This document shows, one piece after another, positions 13,401 to 27,200 of a stretch of DNA of 64,000 nt. How positions within the stretch are numbered: the first letter of the stretch is position 1; each line of letters starts with the position of its first letter. The stretch spans positions 27,707,248 through 27,771,247 of the forward strand of contig CM038467.1 of the NCBI GenBank assembly GCA_021464415.1, in the 5' to 3' direction. Origin of the DNA: Lonicera japonica (taxonomy: Eukaryota; Streptophyta; Magnoliopsida; Dipsacales; Caprifoliaceae). The position numbers were made by a program, and so were the translations under genes. Below the pieces are notes generated by a model. That model was given only the letters and a program-made list of their open reading frames with translations, did not search any database and was not told where the DNA came from.

Positions 13401-16400
13401 ACCTGAGTTCTTCACATGATCGTTATGCTTTCCGTCAACTTCCTTCAGGTTTTTAGCTGAATCTTTCAGCCGTTTAGCTGGTGACTGTTCACTGGTTATT
13501 TCTGAAACTGGTTTTCTCTTTTCGCGCACATTTTTCTTCACAGCAATCTCTTTTTGATCTGTTGCTGATGAATTATATTTGGTCTCTTGCTGTAACTTAA
13601 ACAACTGAAGCTCTTCTAGACGAGGAGTCACCTGGGACCATGAAACAAAAAAGTTCAAAAGAAGATTAAGAATAAAAAATTAACAATAAAAGTAAATAGA
13701 CAGCTGCTACATTGGAAAAGGGTGCATTGACTAGACAACCATGATAGACTACTCAAGTCATTAAGATGCAAGTCCACAACTTCATGCATGTGAAAGTCCG
13801 TCTCAGTTTTCATGTTCGAGTGCTAATTCCTAGGAAAACATTCAATGTAGAAATGGAATAACCACGGTCAGACCTCAAGGTGTTCAGGTTGGCAACCATA
13901 CAGGGTCCGAGGTGCACTAAAGGTTTTAGCAGCTTATGTAAGGGCCCAATATTTAAGTTTCATATTCGAATTAAGGGCTCAGTATGTAATATTATATCAA
14001 ATGCCGAAAGCCACAAGTTCAAGGACACTTGTCATAGCTTAACATATATTTTGTAGCTTGTCAATTTAATGTTGCCAATCACTCCTAGAAGTTGTCTATT
14101 GTTGAGGGAATGCTGCATATAGGATAGTGTTCAAGCTGCCTACACCGCATGAATTGAGGATATTGGTCTTCAAAAGCAGAGGTTTTGATGTTAATTACAG
14201 GCAAGAGGAACACAATAAATCATGAAGAGTATGCACATGAACAATTTTGTCTAATGGGGTGAACAGATGGCAAAGAGTTATCATGAAGTTTCTAGTGATT
14301 AGTCCCTGCTGGTACTTCCTTTTTGATATCAGCTGATTTTTTAACTTGGCTGAAATTGGTTATTAAATTTGTACTTTGCTTAATGAAATAAACAAGAATG
14401 GTGTTAGGATGTCATTTAAATAAATAGAGAAGATGCCTCCAATTATAAGAAAACCATGGAGATCTATTAAGTTGAAGAAGCTATGGTGAACTCATGTTGA
14501 ACAATGCATAGTTTAATGTTGGATAATACTGCGAAGTTGGAAATGGAAATTTTTCCAAACAGTTGAAAAGGCTCAACAGGTAGTGAAGCTAAGTTATGGA
14601 CATACATTTTCTATTTCTTAATGTTATGTCTGCTTTAGAGAAATGTGCTATTTATTCTCACGCACAAAAGCTTGGAGATGGTAAATAGATTTTTGTTTGA
14701 ATGATTTCATACTTCTGGCAACGGGTAGCATTTTGTGTTGAGCAGTGTCCCCCTTGAGGAGAGATCGACCATATAAATATATTTGACATATGAAATAGTG
14801 CGCATGGAAAAAGAGAGCATCGAATCTAATATGTAGGAATTTAAACAAAGTAAGAGTCAATTTGGAATAAAATATATGCAATGCAGAGTCCACAACTTCA
14901 ACATCCTTTACATACATCCTTGGCCACTCCCCAAAGGACACTTTGAACCATAGAAAACCTACAAGTTAAGGTAAAATTCCATGCAGCATTCCCTAATTCT
15001 AGATAGACTTAAAAATCAAGATGGCATTCACTCTCCTTGGAGTCTTCATTGTTCTATAAATTTTTAAGGCAGTAAATATAATTTCCATAAATCACAATTA
15101 AATGTTCAGCAATGGTATTTCTATGATAGATCTGAAACTTGCGGGCCATGGAAAGCAATAAATTAACCGCACAAAAACCTTGCATGCTACTAGAGTGGCA
15201 TATATAGAATCAAAACAAACCGGTGATAAAAGCGTACCTTTTGTACAGCATGATCAAAATCTTCAAGAGTACCAAATTCCCTCTCGAAGCGTATCCACGA
15301 GTGGCATATGTCCTGAATGATTCTGTTTTTTAGGAAAGGAAGGTATCATCTAATTCATAATTTAAAGCATGTAGATCAAGTAAAGTTATTTTTCAAAAGC
15401 CAAAGCAACTCATAAAGACAAAGACAACGTAAAGCCGTTAGTATTAGCAAACAAATCTAAGCAGATGGAAAAGATAGTCCACAAACTTTGAGTTAGAACA
15501 TCTAGGAAAATGATGGAGGGATAAAAATAACAATATTGCATGATGCCATGCACATATAATACCACAAGGTGGTTAACAAAACATGAAATCCAAGTAACAT
15601 GAAAATCAAAATTTAAGAAAAGCTGGAGTGTTGAGATACTAAAACAGAGATGAATAATTAGGGACTATCAGACGGCATACAAGAAGTATACCTCCGAGCC
15701 CGTCCCAGAAAATCTTTTACTGTAGCACCGCTTATAAAGGGATCTAGCTTCGGTCAGGTGGCCCTTCTCAATCTCCATTGCTATATAACCCTGCCAGGCT
15801 TCCAACATAGAGCCACTGCAAAAACAGTGTGTTTTGGAAAAACAATGCATCATACTCAAACAAGTACAGGCACTGATATTTTGTTTATTACTAAATGCCA
15901 ATTCATGATTCCAGCAAACCTGATTTTAAGCAAGCTCTCCCAAACTCCACGCGCTGCAACTAAATTGTTTCCCATATGTGACTCTAAACGGGCCCAATAA
16001 GAATGCATTCGCAACAAACTGTCAGTATTCTTCAGCTGCGATGACAAGTAGTCGGATGCACGCTGCAATAACAAATACACAGTTAAAAATGCTTAAAAAG
16101 AACAGAGTTAAAAATGAAGATGCATTTCACAGAAAAGTAGAAACCTCCTAAAGTTAATGCAGAAAGGCGAAACATTATTTTGTCTACATGTATGAACCAC
16201 AGATACTTCTTACAGGGCTGTGAATTCGTATCCGATACACATCGGATATGCATTTTAGAGTGTCCTATTTTCTTTAATCTTTGAAATTCCAATACATGGG
16301 GTTATGCTTGCGACACGTTTGGAGGTTAATTTCTAATTTTAAACTTGAAATTAAAGGGCCAATAAGAACTTTTAATAGCGGAGGCTGACATAAGACATTA

Positions 16401-18164
16401 TAGAACTTCTATAGGAAGGCATTATAAAAGTTTTTTACTAAATGAGAAGGTAATAACATCATGGGATCATTACAAAAATAATTGTCCCAAATATCAAACT
16501 ATTTTTCACACATTTTTTTTTTTGTTAAACAGCCAAGAGGCTCACACTAGGGCTACCTAAAAAATAACAAATATAAAAATACTAACAATAGTAAATTTTT
16601 TGTTGTTATTTTTATGTACAATTATACATATAATACATAGTGAATCCACAAACATATCCATATCATATTCCGAAAAATCCGTATCGCGTATTCGTATCCA
16701 TGCTTCTTAGGTCTGCATAGTGTTGTTGGAATTTTTTTTGGAAAACAATGAACCACAGAAAAATGCACCACTTGCAAGCATTACAACTCTTTCAAAGGGG
16801 CACTTTCTAGTTCAGGACATGGAGTTTATTCTTTCAAGTGAATGAAAAAAGATATTCACCGACAGCCAAATAACCATCCCAAAGAGCTACAAAGGATATC
16901 TAAATTCTTCCATTGACAGGTAGACATCATGAGGGGTTAATGGATTGAAAAAGAAAAATTTATCTTATATCGGGTACTAAATATCAAAAAATAGAAAAAG
17001 AAAAAAGAAGCCCAGCATTAAATTGATGTGTTTTAAGAAAGGTTCCTCGATGTCCTAGGCATAGGATTTTAAATGCACAACTTAAATAGATTATGTATAG
17101 GTTGTGTCTAGAAGAGACCCTAAATAGATAGTTGCTCAAGAAAAAACCACAATTTGGTTTATCACCTCCTCGTTCATACTCATTAGACAAAATATGCAAA
17201 TGTATATTTCTTTCTTTCTTACCCGCATTTTGTATAATTTGACAAAAAGAGTAGAACGTCTCAAATGCAAGCATGAATGGGGAATAAATGATGTGTCAGG
17301 TAGGAAACTAGACGATGAGACAAAAAAAAACATCTCCAATGCAATCATGAAGACTGAATATGAATCTATTGTCGCAAAGAAGAAGGAAGACATTGTGAAG
17401 GACGCCGTCTAGATGTAGGGGGTCTCCTAGCCAATGTCATCCTTGTCACATCAGCTCATTTTATCTTTTCAATTTCTTTATCTAATTTAAAAATATTTTA
17501 TCTTTAATTTTACAATTTTAGTTTCTATAAAAGTTATATTATTAAAAAGAAATCATCTAGAGCTATCGAATAAGATCCATATTCAATAAAGTATTTATCA
17601 ACAAAGATTGGTGAATAGGATATAAGAGACACTCATCAACACCACCACTGGAGATGAACTCTTTTTGGACTTGTCTACTAAAATAAATTAGCCACGTAGG
17701 AAATATGATTGTGTGCTGACAAGTCCACAGCTAAAAATACTCCAATTCATATTTGCATTGGAGATGCTCTTACCCATGTAAAATAGATATCCAAATATAA
17801 CTCAACGTCATGCTGTTAAAATAATAGTTGGAGCAGGAAACAGGAGAAGTAGGCATATTCCCCCAAGTGAAATGTTTTAAATATACTTAACATACTCCAC
17901 TAACTAGGGAATACAATCACATTTTGCATATAAAGAAACCTGAAAAGTCTCTCTGATCACTCCATAGTCCAAGGCACCATCCACTTGTCCAGCCATTTTC
18001 CTTCTCAGGCCATCAACTCTAGTGAGAAATATATCGAGGTACTGAAATAACAAATCCGCTGTCATGTTAGCATCTATTATTCCATCTCAAAACAAATTTA
18101 AGAGTAAGACAGGGGATATTAGATTTGCGCAGGGAACGGAGAGGGAGAGGGAGAGGGAGAGGGA

Positions 18165-18220
<56 letters not shown>

Positions 18221-21200
18221 AACCTTCGTATTAAAAACAGGGGATATTCAGAAAATATATTATGGGTACAATCAACATTTTCAGGAACAAAATGGAGATT
18301 ACAAAATATAGAATAAGGCAACAAAAGAGTAAACAAATGATAAAAGGGAATGTAAACAAGTAGAAGAATGCTAGTACCTCATCGAGGCTTGTAAAAGTGC
18401 ACAGCAGGGACCTTTCAAAAACCTGAATGAATGAAAAGTGAAATGAATCTCTGGAGTGGTCCTGTACAAAAGTAACTTTTCTTTTTCTATAAACGGTCCT
18501 GTCAAACCATAACAGGATAAACAAAACAGCAAGCAGAAAGGCACTTGGCAGCCAAATTCAATTAGTTGCATTATTATGAAGCTCTTTTGAAGAAACCTTC
18601 ATTCAGCATATTTCAAGGGGCAATGAAGAGAATTGTGAATCCATGAAATAACAGGATATTAATCCTACCACAACGTCCAGATTGTACTGAGATTGCAACC
18701 AGAAAATACATGACATTATGTGAGGAATCGCATTGATTTCAAGATGGTGAGGTTTGGTAGGCAACCAAAACAGACATGTGCTTAAATTCATATTTTGTTC
18801 AGGAACATTCATATATGACAACAACAATATGTTTAGGAAGTTAGGTAACATTTTTTTTAATGCCACAAATTAAACCCCGTGAAGGGAGAGCAGAGAGCCT
18901 CTACTATCTTAAGTAAATCAAAACATGTGATAAACCAAATTAAGAATCATGTGCAAATTAATATACAAAAGAAGAAAAAGGACAGAGTAGATAACAACAT
19001 TGTCAGCATCAATGGCAGCAGTGTTCTAAAAATCGCGCCTAGGCGGCGACTAGGCGGAAATTGCCCCTCCTTCGCCAGGCCTAGGGCTAGTCCCTCCTCC
19101 ATGTTTAGGCGTCTAGGCGGTTAGGCTCCGATTTTGTGGTCTAGGTGGGTAGGCGCCGATTAGGGCTTCTTTTTTCTTAATTCAAAACGACGTAGTTTCA
19201 CTAATAAAAAATAAAAATAGAACACATTTATTCAGCTCTCTCTCACAGTCGACCACGCTTCTCTCCCTCTCTCACAGTCGATCTTCCTCTCCTCCTCGCC
19301 TCGCCATCGCCGTCGCCTTCCTCTCCTCGCTGTCGAGCTCCTCTCCTCTCCTCTCCTGGCTGTTGATCAGTCCACACTCCACCCAAGCCCTAGTTTTTTT
19401 AAGGTTAGTTTTTTGATATAATATGTATATGTATAATAGTAATAACTCAAAACTTGTTTATTAGCTTCATAGATATACGTATGTAAACTTGTAAAGTTGT
19501 AAACCCATTTGTACATATAAAAATCAGTGGGTTAAAAATCAGTGGGTTTTTATATTTGACTATTTGTACGTATAAAAATCAGTGGGTGTATTTGGGATTA
19601 AAAATCAGTGGGTGAAGAACTAGAGGCCTAGAACATTAGTTTAATTTAATTACTTTCTTTTTGCTAATTTTATTTATTTATGCTTTTAAAGTTTGGACTT
19701 GTATTTTGGGATGTTCACTTGGGCTTGATTGTTTGAACTTGTTTATTTTGTTTTTGGAATGCATGTTTTATTGGTTGGATGTTGGAAAATTAATGTTAAT
19801 TTGAAAGGTATATTATGTTTTGTTAGTATTATGTTATTTAAAATAATATTTTTAATAAAAAATCGTTCCCTAGGCGCTAGGCCCCCCCCCCTCTCGCCGA
19901 CCTAGGAACGCCTAGCGATTTTTAGAACATTGAATGGCAGAGAGTCCTTAGTCCTATATCGTTTTTCATGATATTTACACTATTTTGACTCATAAACTAA
20001 TGCATCACATCTGAATTCTAATAAGCTACCAAAATTATGATCGATCCTACTGTTAAATAAGAGCTGCATCCAATTCTACATGTGCAAACCATGTATTATG
20101 CTCATTAGCCGAAAACTAAATTGCCAGACAAATTAAATGCCCTAACGTATAAGCTTAAGTCAACGCTTCAAACTCATATCTAAATAACTATGCAATCGAT
20201 TTCACAATGAGGTTCCTGACCATTGGACCACAAATGACTGTTTGTCCCCTAAATACAAATTGAACTGAATCAGAAATGTTTGGAACAATCTCACCCAAAA
20301 GGTAATAGGTAGCGGGCCAACAATGTATATCATGCCCTTCAACACTCCCCCTCATGTGCAGCCCCCCCTCGCACATGGAGAGATGAAAAAAACCAAACTG
20401 CACTTGGTGCACAAACAACAAAGAGGGAAACTAATGCAAACGGGAGGATTTGAATGACCTTGCAGAACCTGAGCTTTGATGCCATGTTAGGAACCATCTC
20501 ACTAAAAGCTTAAAACTGTTAGGTAGTGGACCAACAAGGTATATCATACTCTTCAACAAGAAAAACACATTGGAAGAAAGGTAATTAGAGAGACATACAG
20601 CAGATATCTCTTCCTCAGAAGCATGCCCGCGTTCTAGTGAAAGCAAGTACTGGACCCACAATTGTCCAACCCAAGGGCAGTTTCTGGTAGCCCTGTAATA
20701 AACATCCTTCAGAATCCTGGCAACCTGAAATGGAAAGATAACTACATTCTTAAGCTTAAACTGTTATAAGTTAAAGTTACAACTAAAAGAAAGAGAAATA
20801 ATCGATGGAAAACCTTCAATGTTTTATCAAGGTAGCGAGTATAATCAAGCCAGAGGTCGCTGGATATAGGAAATTCAGTTACAGCACGTTCATACAAAAT
20901 TTGAACCCGAGCTGGATCTCCAGAAGACTGTTCAAATTTCAAGTAGGTCTGCAATAACATGATAATATCCATCAGTTTTACCAGAAATTATTATGTTGAT
21001 AACATTTAACAACATCAGTGGGGTGTGAGGGGGTGGGGGAAGCAGCTGCACTTTTGACCCAGAAAAGGAAATAAACATAAAAGCACAAATGCCGGAAACA
21101 CAAAAGAATACTTCTAAACAGGTGCGCAAGAGAGGTGCTCCCAGGCCCAATTTGAGCTCCCTCTCTTTTTTTCTTTATCACTGCAATTGGTACCTATAAA

Positions 21201-24200
21201 TTTATTTCCCGGAAGTAAAGATACGGTCATTCATGATTCGCTACTAAGACATGTAAAATGAATTCCAAAAGAGTTCCTCTCTTACTACAATTATGTTTCC
21301 TTTCCCCCCTTCATATCAATGAAAAATGTTGGGCTATGCAAAGGAAGCGGCACATTTCTACCCATAAACCCTCTGCACCAGCACCAAGATGGAACTTGCT
21401 TTGGTTTAGTTCTTTATACATATAATATTAGTATTAATCCATTTAAGTTTTACGTATGGGTTTTCTTCCTTGCTCTACGCTTGTTTTCCAGGAAATTTGC
21501 TACTGCCGTCATACCTATTCCACAACACTATGCATGTCTGATCTGAAATCGCATAGAGAAACCATTATTCTGAAGGGTATCCCATATTGTAAAACAAAGA
21601 GGGAATTCAACCGCTTTTGAAGCTACGCTACATTTTTTGAATTACCAACTTTACCCCTACAATCTTCTATTTCATAAAAGATATGCTTGCAATGGGAGTC
21701 GAACTCTTGCCTTTATGTAAGGCATACATATATGTTTAGTAGATCACTTATTACAATTGATATATATTTTCTTTTAAAATAAAATCTACACACCTCACAA
21801 ATGCATTGTGTGTGCAGGGTAGCTAGTAAGATACACACCATGAAATGTTGAAGCCTTTCTGAATCAGATACATCCCGTCTAGAAATCTGCTCTTCAAGCT
21901 GAGCACGAGCATTTAACATCTCCAATGCCTTTTGATATGAAGAGACAACATGAGAAGGAATCCCATCCAAGCTGCTACTGTTGATATCAAGGGTACTTCC
22001 TTGTACAGCCTCCCAGGACTTGTAGGTGAGAAGAGTTGTACTTAAGTCTTTAAGGGGGACAGATAGCTGACGGTGGAATATATTTCGTATGCGCTGGACC
22101 TGCTTCTCTCTTGCCTGAAGGAGCAGAGAACAATCTTAATTCAGTTTTCAGAAAAATACATATTACAAAGAAAATCTGTTAGAAATATGGAAGACAATTA
22201 CACAAAAGTATAATGACCTCAACAATATAAGAAGCTTCATAAGACAAGCTCTATACACCCTATGATACATGTCTCAGCTAGAATCCAAGTGGTGATCATC
22301 ATACACATAATGACAATCAAGTTTGAAGAAGAGTATCTCAAATAAAATGAGCTCCAGGGTAAAATCAAATTGAGGGATGGGGACATGATGCATGAATATA
22401 TGCTCTTTCCATTCAATGCCAAATTTGCACTAAACAACTTTTTGAATCTACGGGGGTGGCCACAATAGAGGATTTTAACATCCAGGTTGTGAGGTACGAG
22501 CCATAGCACTAGGCCCTTTGGGATTGTAATAATGCACGTTTTGATATTGAACAAACAAAAAAGTATAGGGGCAAAAACAGAGAGTGAGACCATAAAAGGA
22601 AAATACAGAATATTTTTGCTCTATTTTATAATAAACATATTGCATATACGTTATGCATTCAAGACATCCTTATTGGTGGAGTACTTAGTAATCGCATCCT
22701 TATTCTTACTGGTGGTGAATACCAACCATTAGTACCATCATATAGCAACAGCCTACCTACCAAAATAATGTATACCCGTCCTACCTACCAAAGATGGAAA
22801 GCTACATCTATAGCATTCATGTCAGAATTAGTTTAACGGAATATCAAAGAGTCAACATCAAGAATATGATTATCCCATCATTCCTGTGACCAAGGGGATA
22901 GGCAGATGTTGAACGAGTAAGGAGTAGAACCAGCCCGTCCACCAATGCCTTTCACTGGAGTTTTGGAAATAAAAAATAAGCCATTGTTGAAAGCTCATGT
23001 GGGACCCATGTGTATCTCAAAAAAAAATCTATTTGCCTGGAAGGTAATGCTAGTTAAATTCTCGACCATGACTTGATTCTATTATAAATACTTGGTCCTC
23101 AGCCAGTAACTAGGCTGTCTTGGGTTGTGTGGGAGGGTGGGAGGTGCTTCCCCCCCCCCCTTCCCCCCCTTTCAAGTCTTCATGTGTGTTTGATTGAATT
23201 ACAGGGACTGTTGGTCGGAGAACTCTCTGCTTTGTTAATGAGGCAAGTAGTATTATATATTTTTCAAGAACAAGTTATTACTTAATTAGTGTATAGATGG
23301 GCTATCGGTTATACAATAATGAATAATCTAATTGCAGAACTGGCATTATCTAAAGGCAAATCAGTAAGGTAGCAGTCTCACTTGTCACAAATTTAGTAAG
23401 CAGTTTAATCTTGTCTTTAATTAATTTAGAGCAATATCTCCCGATAAACATAACGGTTCCCAGGTCCTGTAAAAGATCTGGGTCGCATGCATTAGCCTAA
23501 GCCTAGTTAGGTTGGACAAGGCAAAGCCATTGGCTATCTCAAAGGGTCTCATAAGAACCACCCTTGACCCAACCACCCAGCTCAAGCTCCTATACATTAC
23601 AGGTTTTTCAAAAATAAGAAACAAGACTTTCATTGTTGTCAAACTGTGTGCAAAGTGAGGAAGGACAAGATGTCCACCAACAGTACATATCCACTTTAAC
23701 AAAAAAAAACATAAACTACAAGCAAAGAGGATAATCAGCAAACAAACTGTGCCTATACACTCCAATTCTAACAGATTACATCCGTCTAATTATGCATATC
23801 TTCCTTGAAATCCTTGAATATCATGATGCTGGAAGCCTATAACGATGCTAGGAACTTATTCCTCTCCCATGGCCATTCCTTTTATTCTTCTTTCCGATAC
23901 ATAACAATTGGCTCCAGGCCCACCCATCTAACGCCTCTAAACTTTAAAAACAAATGTAAAGACTCAACTTGAAACCCTCTACCAATGTTATGTTTTCTTC
24001 TCTCTTTATTTTCTTTCAAAACTTCGGGTCTCCAGGCATCTTGAAGCACCTGTGTCCTAACTATTCCCCAAGGGTGTGATGCAAGCTCCACCCCGCTTGC
24101 GCCAAGAGAAAATAAGGCGGATATCCCCAATATGATTTGACATGTCAATTACCAGGGTCTGAGGTAATAACCATGCCTCTGGGAAATCCCATTGAGGATT

Positions 24201-27200
24201 TGACAATTCACAACTTTTAGTACAATCATGTGGCATTTGTCCCTAAACTAAGTTTTAAAACCCCAATGGGCAAAGAATATAGCAAATTACAATCTTGCAA
24301 CTCAAACGTTACCTTGACAATGTCTCAACATTGTACTCCAAAATCCCTGGAATTGAAAAGGAACAAGGCAGTACGAAGTCCCACTTGCAATCTTTTTTCA
24401 CTACACCAATTTCCATCTTAAAGAAAATTTGTATCACAAACATTAACACTTGCAACCTCTGTGGCTCTACGCCCTTTACACCAAAATGAATAAATGATAC
24501 AAACTTGAAATACCAAAATTTATATAATTTCATATTTGCTGCAATACACTTCAAAATTAAAATTACCATGCCCACAATTTAAAGAAAACCAATATCAACC
24601 AGGCAAAAAATGAGCTCAAAACAACTGATGAAGTTCAAACCTCAATGTCAGACTCATCAATAGTCTGAAGGATTGCTTGCTCAAATTCTCTGTATGCTTC
24701 CCATATCTTACTGCCTTCAGCAACATGCAAACCAGCAGCAGTTAAAGCTCTCTCAAATAGGTTCCTTACCTTTGAAGTACCCTCAGGTGAACATCCACGG
24801 ACTAATGGGTCATGTTCTTTAACAAAACTTACATAGTCACACCACAGTGGGACAGACTGCACAAAGAGAAACCATAATCTATTACAATTGGAATACCTTG
24901 ATCAATCTCCACAAGAGATATAAGGTTTGGGTTTTTCCTACCTTCCATAAACGAGAAAACTGCATATGAATTATATTTGAATTACTTGCCACAAACCTTT
25001 AATTTGTGGAGCTGAAAGTTTATAAGAAAGCACCATTTTTTTGGTTAGGTAGAGTCTCTTTTTTTTTTTTCTTTTTGCTTTAAATTATATGAAAACAGCA
25101 GAATACATAAAAGGTTTTCAGTATTTACTTCTTTTTTTTTTCTTTTCAATACCAAAAATCATGAGAGATGAACTGCATCCATTTCACAAGAATCAGGTTG
25201 CAGAAGAGAATATGTCCTTGCAACAGTCAGATTAGGCAGATCTTAAAGGTACGAGTCCAGAAGCTCAATACTTGCTTCAGACATTTATATGGTACTTGAT
25301 GTACCAAGATTTCAAAGTCTCGATTATATTAAATACAAGCACCCAAAGAGAAATCCCCAAGTCTCATCAGTAAGCACCTTTTCAAAATTTTCTTACAGAC
25401 TTGTCACCAATCTTCTAAGGAATGTTAGAGAGCCTGCACAACCATGAGTTCTTTCTTACTGTCTTCAAAACTCTTGCTCCCAAGAGCAGTCAAATCCACA
25501 GTGCGTTCTTAGAACAAATATTGACGTTGCATTCTTGAAATTTTGACCAACAATATGCGGATATTTCAATAAAGTTTTGAAGATTTGTTCATTTAGTTGT
25601 ATCTAGCCTCATGAGAGTTAGGAGCTACACTGAAGCAAAAAGTCGTAGTTATTACATGTGAATGCAAAGTTCAATTCTCTAATTCTTCATTTGAAGCTAT
25701 ACTCTTCTATGACGAGCTCTAGAGCAGGAGGAGGAAAAGGAATATCCTATATGATATTTGCATCTGAGCCAGGAGATAATATTGTAGAGATTATCTGACG
25801 AGGTTCTCATTATATCGAACAAATTTGACAAAAAAATTATGAATCGCTCCTTGTAGTGTTTTTTCTAGCTTCTTCCATATTGTTCTCATTTTCCCAGTCT
25901 TCTTAAATCTCCCTTCTTTTGTTTACCCCCATAATATAATTAGATTCATGATCTAGATATATAACATGAGGGAAGATTATATGTAAACTATAAAAAAGCA
26001 TATTCAAACTTGATTAAAAGTTAACTCGCTTATTATTTCATGAGGGGAAAAGAAATTAAACAAAATCCCCATCAGAAACTAGAACGAACCAGATAATCTA
26101 ACACACCATGCTCATAAAGCTTCTCAATTGTAGGAAAAGCATCAGGTCTGCAAAATAAGAACAGGCAAGTGACATTAGTTAATGCTAGATAAACAGTTAA
26201 AAACTTGAACAATGGCCCTACATTTGCAGAAAAGATGAACAAGATCATAACTGTATATGGTTCAACTAAAAATAATAATCGGTTCACAATTTAATCTGTA
26301 TCCAATGAATGGCTGAACAAACACAAAGGCCTTCAGAAGCCTAGAGCCAAGACTACAGCGTATATGGCTCAAAACAATTAAGAAGCATCTTGGTCCAACG
26401 AAAGAACATGCTAGATTGCTAGTAAGCTGGGCCCTAATTGATGTCTTCTAAGTTAGTATGATTTGTCTGTATTTATTAATATTTCATCATTTTTATAGCC
26501 TTTTATCTGAAAAGTATTTTGGTGATTTTTCAAATTTTCCAGAAATAGGCTGTTCAGTGAGTGGATATCAGTTACATGTATGTGTGCGACGCACTGATTG
26601 TAACAAAAAAGAAAAAGAGAAAACTAATACAATACCCAGAGGTAAGAGATGCCTCGTCTTTAGCCCACTCCTGCCACATCGCAGGGGTTAAGGGGAACAG
26701 CTCATTCATCGCTTCCCTCGCTTGTCGCAGCTTCTCAATGTCCCCTTGCTTCCTCAAAGCCCTTATGTACTACACAAACCACCAATTTACACATTCTTCA
26801 AATCAATTTACTGATACATAAGTGAGCATGGTATACTTGTAATCACATTTATATACACAAATATATCAAGTCAAAGCCCTAATGTACTATGCAACCACCA
26901 TAGTACACACTCTGCATATTAAATTATTGATACATTAGTAAGCACAATATATACGCACATATATAAGAAAAATAAACTTAAATATCATATCTAAATAAAA
27001 GTCGAGCAAGAAAACATTGTACTGGCACGTGGGCACTTGAGAGGGAGATAAGCCATAATGATTATGCATATATATTCATAAATAGAAATACACAAATGTA
27101 TACACATACTTATACCAATATTTTTTGGTCGGTTTACTTGCTAAATTCATTGATAAATGATATTTCAATGTATACATACATATATGTCTACTCAAAGCCC

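Noticed and set aside
18067..18336. Reading frames of repeated Ser-Leu (minus) and Arg-Glu (plus) about 63-89 residues long
   Set aside because: They are translations of the (GGGAGA)n(GA)n microsatellite inside an intron of the SART3-like gene.
23421..24575. Several 80-115-residue ORFs in SART3-like intron 4
   Set aside because: They overlap each other on both strands, lack recognisable domains and lie between well-supported exons 4 and 5.
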